Of a stretch of 64,000 nucleotides of DNA, positions 20,522-29,715 are shown in pieces. A program made the translations under genes and the position numbers. The notes beneath the pieces were generated by a model that saw only the letters and a program-made list of their open reading frames with translations, was not told the origin of the DNA and searched no databases. The stretch is from Oopsacas minuta. Taxonomy: Eukaryota > Porifera > Hexactinellida > Lyssacinosida > Leucopsacidae. Position 1 is the first letter of the stretch; every line of letters begins with the position of its first letter. The DNA is taken from positions 310,001 to 374,000 of the forward strand of contig JAKMXF010000088.1 of the NCBI GenBank assembly GCA_024704765.1. The letters run 5' to 3'.

Positions 20522-23500
20522 TTAAAACTCGTCTCTGGTATCTTCCTGGCCTGGAGGTGGTTGTTGACCTCCCTCTTGTTGATAAAGTTTTGATATTATC
20601 GGATTCGTTATTTCTTCCAATTCTTTCTTTTGTTCTCTTAATTCCTCAGTATCAGCTGACGGATTATCTTCCAAAAATTTAATCTTTTCCTCGACTACAT
20701 TTAAAATAGTTTCCTTCTCTTCATCGCTTAGTTTAGCTCCAAGTTTTTCTTTGTCATTAACTTGGTTCTTCAGAGAATACGTTATACTCTCTAATTCGTT
20801 TTTGGCATCGACACGATCTTTAATCTAAAATAATCCGCGATAAATATATAATTTATGGTAATTAAATGTGTATACCGTAAACTGGGGCTACTTTGGCCAA
20901 ATATCAGTTTCAAAGAAACTAGATTAGATTCAGTATTATACTTGAAAATGACTTGCAAAAATTTTAACGAAATTTTTTCAAATATCGATAGACAATTTCG
21001 AATACAAATACAATATCTATTCGACACGTAAGCAAATTTCAATATTTGGGCTAAAGCAAACCCAGTTTACGGTAATACAATGGCCTCGTCCCGAGTAACC
21101 GCGAGGTCTACTGCATAGTTCTGACATTTATTTACCAAATAAACGCGTAATTTATAAACGCACCTTCTTATCTTCTTCAGCAAATACCTCAGCATCTTTG
21201 ATCATTTTCTCTATATCCTCTGGAGTAAGTCTCTCCTGATCATTCGTTATAATAATAGCCTCTTTACTACCAGACCCTTTGTCTTCAGCTGTAACTTTCA
21301 TTATTCCGTTTGTATCAATCTCAAATGTTACTTCTATCTGTGGGACACCTCTTGGTGCTGGTGGAATATCGTTAAGGTTGAATGATCCCAATAAATGATT
21401 GTCTTTAGTCATTGGTCGTTCTCCTTCGTATACCTAGTAACAAATGGAGATGTATATTAAATTTGTTCTACGGTGGACTTTGTACTGCTGGTTCAACTGG
21501 CCTTATGTTTCAAGGCCGGTTGGACCAGTTAACCCACATTTTGGTTGGACTGTACTAATTTCTACACCTTTTTCATGAAGATTTTATTTCTTAGTGTTTT
21601 GGCAGTATTATCGTACATAACATACCTGTATCGTGACCGTAGGCTGATTGTCTGATGCAGTGGAGAATATTTGTGATTTCTTAGTCGGGATAACAGAATT
21701 CCTTTCAATCAAATTTGTCATTACTCCTCCTACAGTCTCAATACCAAGTGTGAGAGGATTAACATCAATAAGTACTATCTTATCTTTATCAACAGCTCCT
21801 GATAGAATACCAGCCTGTACGGCCGCTCCGTATGCTACTGCCTCGTCAGGGTTAATTCCTCGTGAAGGTTCCTAACACAAAGATATATAAAGCAGTATAA
21901 ACTCGCTAATATGAAATTTATCGGTTCCCTCTTATAGTAGACTCGTAGGACAATAATAAATTCAAATTTGACACATTCGAAATGCGAAACAGTTTTATTT
22001 ATATCTGCTAAATTCACATACAGTGGAACTAGCTATTTCCAATACAAAAGGACTTTAAGTCAATGAAAAATATTATGCGGATATTGCTAATAGGAGAAAT
22101 ACTAATTGCAAATAACTGTATCAATGTAATTACCTTTCCATTGAAGAATTCTTTTACCAATTGTTGTACCTTTGGTATACGAGTAGAACCGCCGACCAAT
22201 ACAACCTCATCTACTTCTCTCTTTTCAATATCTGAATCATCTAACACGTGTTGAACTGGTTTTAAAGTAGAACGGAAAAGATCTGCGTTCAATTCTTCGA
22301 ATCGAGCTCTTGTTAGAGTTTCAGAAAAGTCCTCTCCTTCAAATAATGATTCTACCTCAATTCTTGCTTGGTGCTGTGTTGAGAGAGCTCGCTTGGCCTT
22401 TTCAACCTATTTAATAATACAGTCAACTCCCATTATATCTAAGCTTAAGGGACCACAATAATTACTTCGACATAACTAATGAAATGTACGTTACTTTGAC
22501 GGTTTGGGACTATAATTGTAACACAAGCATTAGAATTTAGTAATAGAAACTCTCAATTATAATTAAGCGATGGAGGGACCCCAAATGTATATTATTCTAT
22601 CTATATTTACGAGGAGTTCACTTTAGAAACTATTTTCCTCTTCATACTTACCAACACCTATTACAAATTTCCCGAGTGTCAATGCCAGATCCCTAGATAT
22701 CATGTTATTCCTCCCCTATTACACCCAAAAAATATCCAGAAATATAGCAAAAAATTAGCGAAATTTCTCGGGAGGGTTGGCAAGTATGCTATTTAAAAGC
22801 CCTATTCTCAATTGCTAGCGACAATTATGTTTCTAATTGAAATGCATGTAAGCTCAAATCTGTGTTAATTTCGTAGTTTTGTGTTAACGAGAATTTACTG
22901 TGTATACAAGGCTATTGTTAATGATAAACTTGTTTCAGTTCCACATTAGATCCACCTGAACATGCGGGCGGTCGGTCGGTTCATTATCATTATCTCATTA
23001 TTTTGTGAGGTATCAGCTGGAATATTGATTCATTGACTTCATTCATAAAAATATTATAATTACTAAAGTCAAATTTGATATGAGAATTAGGCTAGACTAT
23101 GAAAAAGATACTTCTATTGTGTTACTAGCCAGTTTATACACCTTGAGGTGAAATACAGTAGTATATGGTGAAATAATGACAATATTAGTGCGATAGCCAA
23201 ATCAGATGCGGGCGGTGGAGCTGAAACATGTTACTAACTAACAGAGGACTAATGCAACATACCTCTCTCCTCAGTTTTTGAATAGCTCGATTATTCCCTC
23301 GAATATCTTTATTAGTATTCTTCTTAAAAACTTTGATAAAATGATCCATAACCCTCTGATCAAAGTCTTCACCTCCCAAATGAGTATCACCGTTAGTAGC
23401 GATTACTTCAAATACTCCAACGTCAATTGTTAGTAAACTAACATCGAATGTTCCACCACCCAAGTCAAATACTAAGATATTCTTATCTGCTTCCTTCCTT

Positions 23501-24506
23501 TCCAATCCGTATGCGATGGCTGCGGCAGTTGGTTCGTTAATTATACGGATTACGTTAAGACCAGCAATTACACCTAAATAAATTGAATAATTGAATCAAG
23601 AAAGATTTATAGTCAACTCTCGTAATATTAACACGGATATATTGAAATATCAGCTTATATCGAAGATTGTACAAATATGGTCCCAACTGTCAAAGTAATG
23701 TATATTTCATCAGTCATATCGAACATACATCCAAGTAATTATCGCGGTCCCTTTAGCTTCGATATAACGAGAGTTATATCGATATATATGCGTGTAAGAA
23801 ATTTTTTTGTTGGTTTGTGTTCGTATTAACGAGGTAAATACTGTATACAGCAAAATTAGTTATTTAAGCTACCTGCATCTTTAGTAGCCTGTCTCTGAGC
23901 ATCATTGAAATAAGCTGGTACAGTAACAACAGCATGAGTGACTTTATGACCGAGATAAGCCTCAGCTGTCTCTTTCATTTTACCCAGCACCATAGCACTT
24001 ATCTCTTCTGCAGCAAATACCTTCTTTTCGTCTTTGACTGTTACTTCTATGTGTGGTTTGCTGTTCTTCTCTACCATAGTGAAAGGTAGATATTTCTTGT
24101 CTTGTTGTACGGATGGATCACTCCAGGTTCTTCCAATGAGACGCTTTGCATCGAAAATTGTGTTATCTGGATTTGTAGTCAGCTGATTTTTCGCTGCGTC
24201 TCCAATTAGACGTTCTCCTTCAGATGTAAAGGCGACGTAGGACGGAGTAATACGATTACCTATACAGATAAGAATGTATATAAATTATATTATACAAATA
24301 TATGATTATTTTGTTAACCTACCTTGATCATTCGCGATAATTTCAACTCTCCCATTTTTGTAAACTCCAACACACGAGTATGTTGTGCCGAGATCAATTC
24401 CTATGACAGTACCTAAATCTTCTTTCTGAGCATTCACTTGACTGGAAATAGCGAGTATAATAATACAAATGCTCGCAAAGAAATTAATATTCCTAAACCT
24501 TGCCAT
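20522..24506 (-). CDS. HSPA5: BiP / GRP78, ER Hsp70 chaperone, with RDEF C-terminus
   Basis: Seven exons on the minus strand: 24323-24506, 23873-24259, 23263-23573, 22134-22406, 21626-21871, 21164-21433 and 20522-20824. All phases agree and give 657 residues (human 654). A hydrophobic signal peptide ([16 protein letters not shown]) ends near residue 26. The ATPase domain has [17 protein letters not shown] and [10 protein letters not shown]; the linker region and substrate domain follow ([18 protein letters not shown]-like [16 protein letters not shown]). BiP folds secreted proteins and controls the unfolded-protein response. The last four residues are RDEF, not KDEL or HDEL. The ATG at 24506 gives MARFRNIN and the expected signal peptide. 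Intron 3 (856 bp) and intron 6 hold transposon copies. Confidence 0.97.
20875..21072. mobile_element. TA-flanked MITE, copy A, in BiP intron 6
   Basis: Flanked by TA (20873-20874 and 21073-21074), it starts CCGTAAACTGGGGCTACTTT and ends CCCAGTTTACGG. It is close to the 206-bp copy at 41335-41540 but lacks 19 bases of the right inverted repeat, lost between two CCCAGT words. Confidence 0.9.
22643..22788. mobile_element. Family D foldback element in BiP intron 3
   Basis: Ends CATACTTACCAACACC and GGGTTGGCAAGTATG are inverted repeats. Related elements are at 24922-25009, 56363-56524 and, degenerate, at 54140-54310. Non-coding. Confidence 0.75.
22908..23252. mobile_element. About 345-bp repeat element in BiP intron 3
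   Basis: Matches 60122-60475 in inverse orientation over nearly its whole length. Imperfect terminal inverted repeats carry AACTTGTTTCAGTTCCAC at one end and its counterpart GTGGAGCTGAAACATGTT at the other. A shorter relative is at 28045-28130. Non-coding. Confidence 0.8.
23608..23773. mobile_element. Decayed family A element in BiP intron 2
   Basis: Contains agtcaactctcgtaatatt at the left and gatataacgagagttatatc at the right, with internal atggtcccaactgtcaaagt shared with other family A copies. A stretch at 23800-23845 adds a fragment of the cgtattaacgagg family. Confidence 0.7.
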
Positions 24507-25745
24507 TACGAAATATTCTAGCGATGAAATATGAACGATAAATTCTATGATTTTCACCTCGCATGCTACCAATGTTATTTATAACAGTAATACAAAATAC
24601 AATAGAAATATTATAGCCAATAGAATTTCTCCATTTGGATTCTATGCTATCTACTGTATTGCTGCTGTATTCTGTAATGTCAGTAAATGTTTGGTGGATT
24701 TTGTTGAGACTCAATTCTTGTAGCTATTGGTTGCGTAATTATTAGAATTATTAGAATTATTAGACACTAACTCCGATTTCGGTTGGACAGACCCCAGGAA
24801 TTTGGAGTAAATTTAATTGTATGTTTAATCCAAATGGAATCGGAATTGTCCTTTTTTTGTTTACCAGATGTCATGTCTCTAAAAAAAGACATCGAGTTGA
24901 ATACGCGCTCTCCTGAATTCTCATACTTGCCTTCCCTCTCTGGGATCTTCACGTACAATCAAGGGGAAAATTTGAAATTTCAGGATATTTTAAGGTGTTG
25001 GCAAGTATGAATTATGTCCAGCTAATTACTTCACCCTAGCAACACCATGACACGTCACTTAATTGGTTGCTTGGGGCTTACTGGTTAGAAGCCCCCTACT
25101 TTAGGAAATAATCTTTGCTATGTGAATGCCTGAGGGTCCAATCGCTCACGCCGGTGTCATATCATTGATATTCACTAAGCAATAGTGTCCCATGTCTAGC
25201 AATTTGTCCATTAGGAGACAAAGTAATGCAGAAAACTATGTACCCACATCTAGTGCACATTAATTATGAGACCCTTCGTCTTTGACAACAATTATTCTCT
25301 AGGGAACAATGTTCGGAGGGGATACTATTACACTGGTCTGTGACAACTGGAACCTTATGCTGGCTTTTCGTACACGTGGCCTTTAGGAGATAGAACAGTT
25401 GGTCAGGGACAATTTTTAACAGGACAAACTTTAGATTTGTTAGTAATTAAGCGGTGGTATCAGGGGCTTGTGAAAAGTTAAGTGCGCCCCAGACCCCAGA
25501 CCCCAGACCCCGGGCATATTCTGCTGATAAACTGGACCTACTTATAGCGAAGCCTGATGAATTACAATTACATTGTGCCTGCATAGCTACGTTCGCGTTC
25601 AAATTATTCAATTTTATTTCCCTCACTAACTTATTTACCAGGATATGGAAGACAAAATGTATAATTGAGATAGATAAATACGTCACAATACATGAAATAA
25701 GAAAGTTGTATATTATTACAAATCAGTGTTTATTATTAGTTACTA
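24507..25745. other. Spacer between BiP and NHL copy 3
   Basis: Presumably contains the BiP promoter just above 24506, but I see no convincing ERSE (CCAAT plus CCACG) or UPRE. It holds a family D foldback (24922-25009) and a (CCCCAGA)n mini-repeat near 25487-25512. The open frame at 25454-25816 looks like chance. Confidence 0.5.
24922..25009. mobile_element. Family D foldback element
   Basis: An 88-bp stretch with ends CATACTTGCC and GGCAAGTATG in inverted orientation. Same family as 22643-22788 and 56363-56524. Confidence 0.7.
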
Positions 25746-25839
25746 TTCTATTCAGATGTATTTGTATGCTTCCATTTATCTCTAATATATTATACTTATA
25801 CATTGTGTGTGTATGAAATTGAATAGAATAGGATAAGTA
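25746..25839 (+). promoter_or_regulatory. Conserved upstream region of NHL copy 3
   Basis: About 94 bases almost identical to the minus-strand leader of NHL copy 1, ending at the ATG. Sequence upstream is unrelated, so this leader marks the 5' limit of the duplicated unit. Confidence 0.5.
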
Positions 25840-27111
25840 ATGGCCAGCGTGCAAGGAAATAGAAAGTTTATCGAACAGGTGAAAGAGAGTAGAAAGAGGA
25901 TTGAAGACAGCTTCAAGAGGTCACATGAAGCTCTACGAGTGAGAGAGAGTAACCTCCTCTCTCGTATTGATGAAATTGAGAAAGAGTACAATATCAAAAC
26001 TCAGGAATTACAAGAATTACTACAAGCCTTGGATAAAGCAAAATCAATGAACGCTGATGTATTGACTTCGAATACACTCACAGATACTAACCAAATAATT
26101 CGTTCAGCTATCGACAATAAGATTACAGAACTAACAGCTGAGACAGATAGTAGCATTGAGTTTGAGTGGGACAATCTATTCGAGACTGACATAGAACAGT
26201 TAGGGAGTATCAAGCTTAATGGTGAGACTAACATATCTCCCACCCGCACCTTCCCTCCTCAAGTAAAGCATGTTGTACCTGACTACAAGGCTAAACAGCT
26301 GCCTACTGCTTACTGCTGTAAGAAATCTTCTGACAAGAAAGCTCCTGGAGAACTGAACAGTCCCAGAAGTATAGCAGTACATTATCAAACAGGAAACATT
26401 TACATAGCTGATGAAAACAACCATCGTGTACAAGTATTTAGCTGTAATGGAAACTATCTCTTCATGTTCAGTGATAAGATGGATAAACCAAGAGGTATCT
26501 GTATATCTCAGAATAAAGTGTTTGTTACACAACGGAATGGTAATTGCATTAATATGTACGAGCTAGAAGGGAAACTAATCAAGAGTGTTGGTAGTGAAGG
26601 GAATGGAGAAATTCAGTTCAATCGTCCTCACGGTCTAGATGTATTTGACAGAAATAGAAATGTGTATGTATGTGATTACAATAATGATAGAGTTCAAATC
26701 CTAACTCAAGAACTCAAGTTCCATTCCATGCTAGGAATAGGAGTGTTTAACCATCCACATGACGTTAAAGTAACAAGAGACAGAGTATTGGTGCTAGATG
26801 AGAGTGATCCGTGTATGTTTGTATTCAATTCAGACCACGTTCTAACCAACAGACTGATAACTAGAGGTGGTGGTAAACAAACAAATATTTCCTTTTGTTT
26901 CGACTTAGACAGAGAGTATAACATTATTATGAGTGACTGCTTTAATAACTGTGTATACGTATTCAATCAAGAAGGAGAACAGATACACAAGTTTGGAAAG
27001 AATGGTCAGGGTATCGGGGAGTTCATTCATCCGTATGGAATAGTGCTAGACAACACAGGACACATTATAGTTGTGTGTGAGAAGGATACTGCTTGTCTAC
27101 AATTCTTCTAA
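25840..27111 (+). CDS. Coiled-coil / NHL-repeat protein, copy 3
   Basis: Single exon, 423 residues, same architecture as copies 1 and 2. The propeller is almost identical to copy 2. A patch of the coiled coil (residues about 58-77, QELLQALDKAKSMNADVLTS) differs strongly from the other two (HKSLEALNKVHALSTDTLTS), while sequence on either side is nearly unchanged. Such a patch suggests gene conversion from an unseen paralogue, or selection on partner choice. It lies about 1.3 kb upstream of BiP, divergently oriented. Intact reading frame. Confidence 0.9.
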   Translation: MASVQGNRKFIEQVKESRKRIEDSFKRSHEALRVRESNLLSRIDEIEKEYNIKTQELQELLQALDKAKSMNADVLTSNTLTDTNQIIRSAIDNKITELTAETDSSIEFEWDNLFETDIEQLGSIKLNGETNISPTRTFPPQVKHVVPDYKAKQLPTAYCCKKSSDKKAPGELNSPRSIAVHYQTGNIYIADENNHRVQVFSCNGNYLFMFSDKMDKPRGICISQNKVFVTQRNGNCINMYELEGKLIKSVGSEGNGEIQFNRPHGLDVFDRNRNVYVCDYNNDRVQILTQELKFHSMLGIGVFNHPHDVKVTRDRVLVLDESDPCMFVFNSDHVLTNRLITRGGGKQTNISFCFDLDREYNIIMSDCFNNCVYVFNQEGEQIHKFGKNGQGIGEFIHPYGIVLDNTGHIIVVCEKDTACLQFF

Positions 27112-27714
27112 TTCATTATAGAATACAAGGATTAGTGATTATTACTTTTTGTATTAGTATTTTGTTAATTAAATTATTCATTTTATTCGTATAGATAACA
27201 CAAGTTTTTTCAATTTCACGCCTATTCAATGCTCTATACTCTGCTTAATAGAGCCCTTAGTTAATCGGGCCACTTGTCTAAATCATAATCATATTTATAC
27301 TGTGGATTTCGCCTGTTCATATTTGTTAAGGGAATAATTTGTTAAATCCAGTGAAAACATTGGATTTTTCTGGATTTTTTCTCTTAGAAGATGGCAAAAT
27401 GTATATTTATATTTGCTAATAAAATTAAAGATCCATGAATTTCGAGATAAATATCAAAGGGAAAAGTTACTAAGGATTAGTAAGTATGCCAGTTACAAAT
27501 CCTATTTTGCATTCATAACTGAATCTCCTCGCTAATTCACGAATTTGCTATCACACACAATTGCATGCTAATATCCTTACAAAATTCTATGTGCATGTAA
27601 TTGTAGTAACACTACTGTAGTTTTACTTAATACCGGTTAATTGGTTCATAATTTCCTGGTCTCAATGTGGCCCTATTTAGCTGAACCTACTGTATTCGTT
27701 ACCATTAACTAGAT
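27112..27714. other. Spacer between NHL copy 3 and the HMG-box gene
   Basis: The first 30 bases still match the NHL 3' flank. The rest is AT-rich; about 27400-27490 contains ctaaggattagtaagtatgcc, a decayed family D end. No gene recognised. Confidence 0.45.
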
Positions 27715-29126
27715 ATGCTTAGGAGTCTACTACACCCTGTTAACACATTAATGAAGCCTATCTGTTCCTTACAAATCAGAGTATTCTCATTGATAATTCC
27801 AGAAAAAGAACCTCCCAATAATAAAGTGAATTCTGCTGTGAAACAATTCAGTGTATATTTGAGTATAGAATTTAATGAAACTTGTATTTCTAATAAATGC
27901 AGTTTCAGGGATACTTTAGGAATAATGGTGAATAGATGGAAAAGAATGAAGCAAGACGAAAAGAATTTTTATTATTCTGGTTTTGAGGAATATGAGGGAG
28001 ATAAGATTATGTCAAAGAAGAGTAAGTTTAATTAATATCCCACTGTTTGATAGTTGGAAACTTGTTTCAACTCCACTGCCCGCATCAAGTTTACCTGCTG
28101 CATTACTTTTGTCATTATTTTTGCCATTTCCTTGAACATGAACACGCTTAATAGAGCCACCGGTTAATCAGGTCACTTGGTCATATGCAGAACCATAAAA
28201 TAGTGTTAACTCCTGGAAATATTAATCGGTCCAATTGGCTCAAATGGTATTATAATCAATATCAAAATGCTGAAATACAGCAATCCTGTTTTAACCATAC
28301 GAAACTACCGTAATAACGTGCTGAGGATTATCCCTCCCTGTAACTTGAATGTAATTGATTTTACTCTGCTTATAACTAATGATATCTGGGTCCCAAAGCC
28401 TTAGTCATAACCATAGTCTACTGTAAAGCGAGTTTCTCAACCTGTGGTAATCACACCAAACTCTGCCACAGAGATATTTTACGTCATTTTTGTTCAAGTT
28501 GATCTACTATGGTTATTTTGACCAAACGTGACCAAATATGGCCAATCGTAACCGGCTCGTATGTCGTCATGTTACAGAATTTTATACAAAGTGTGGCCAT
28601 ATCCCATGAGTGTTTGAGAAACCGTCCTGTAGAATATATTTAATAAAATTCTAATTTAGGCAAATTCCCTAAAACTACAAGAATAATCAGTATCAAGAAC
28701 AGCGATCATTATTCCCTAATTACCGACAAGACTGCCCAATCACTTGATAGCCAATCTGATGACGTAATTGGAACTATAGACAAAACCACACCCCAGAAAT
28801 TGTGTCATGTAAATGGATTCTCTGTGTTCATGCATCAACAATTCAGAATTCTATCTAAAAAACACCCAAATATTCCATCACAAAAGATATTCTCAAAAGT
28901 AGCTATTCGATGGAGAAACGCAAGGCAAGAACACAGAGCTTTGTATAAGAAATATGCTCGTAGAATTCGCGCTAGATACCCCTATGCTATTAGTGGTGAA
29001 ATTAATTTTAATGAACTTTTTGAAGAAGTTCTTGCTACCACAAAGACGTCTGGAAAGATTTTAACAGACAAGATTGAGTCAGATGATTATGACTATAGTC
29101 CTGATATTCTATATGATAATACTTGA
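27715..29126 (+). CDS. TFAM: Two-HMG-box protein, probably mitochondrial transcription factor A
   Basis: Two exons, 27715-28021 (donor AGA|GTAAGT) and 28660-29126 (acceptor AATTTAG|GC), in phase 1, give 257 residues (human TFAM 246). The N-terminus MLRSLLHPVNTLMKPICSLQ is basic and hydrophobic without acidic residues, as expected of a mitochondrial import signal. A first, weak HMG-like box spans about 36-98 (SAVKQFSVYLSIEF, VNRWKRMKQDEKNFY). A clearer one spans about 152-212 (NGFSVFMHQQFRILSKKHPN, VAIRWRNARQEHRALYKKYA). TFAM packages mtDNA and bends promoters through two HMG boxes; the layout here agrees, but sequence similarity is low. It could be another HMG-box protein. Intron 1 contains a transposon fragment (28045-28130). 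Confidence 0.6.
28045..28130. mobile_element. Truncated copy of the 345-bp repeat element
   Basis: Contains agttggaaacttgtttcaac followed by tccactgcccgcatcaag and a tttgtcattattt stretch, matching the left end of the element at 60122-60475. The remainder is absent. Confidence 0.65.
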
Positions 29127-29715
29127 TAAATTTTAATGTCTAATTTAGTTATTCTTCAAATTTCTTGTTTGATATACATACTTGCGATATCGGTGAAGGT
29201 ATGTCTCCGTTTTGAGGATATTCTATATCCCTGGTGGTTTGTATAATACACAAGCATTTATTTCTTGTTGCTATTAATATAGTCAAACCTTCAAGAACCG
29301 AGTACCATTTCTTCAAAAAGATTGAAATTAATTTAGTCATTTTCAGCTGATTTGTTTTGTCTTTAGTTGAACTTCATGTCAAAAGTACGTTTCTTAGAAC
29401 AACGAACGGTTTAAAAAAGATTCGAATGCACCTTGATATTTTAAATATAATAAATTCTGGTTATCACGATGTGATTCTTTATCCGCTATAGCTTGAAAGT
29501 AATTTATTTTACTCCGCTTATAATGAAATGAAAATAGGGCCCCTTCGATATTTCGGAGATCCGTGCAGTCTTGTTCCTTACTGTATTATAATTCTAAAAG
29601 TTTGTTATGTAATTTGTTTTCGATATTTCCGTAATTTCTTGTATTATTATTCGCTCAAAAAGTCTAACAAAATTTACTGTTTTGGTTAGCAACCCAATCA
29701 CTCCATAGGAATTTC
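29127..29715. other. Spacer between the HMG-box gene and ODF3
   Basis: AT-rich, no gene recognised. The minus-strand frame at 29149-29340 has no homology that I recognise. Confidence 0.4.

Noticed and set aside
24507-24760. ER-stress element in the BiP promoter
   Set aside because: CCAAT-like words occur (for example near 24569 and 24616) but no CCACG at the required 9-bp spacing was found.
25454-25816. A 120-codon frame upstream of NHL copy 3
   Set aside because: It starts in a CCCCAGA repeat, ends in the NHL leader and has no homology or coding bias that I can see.
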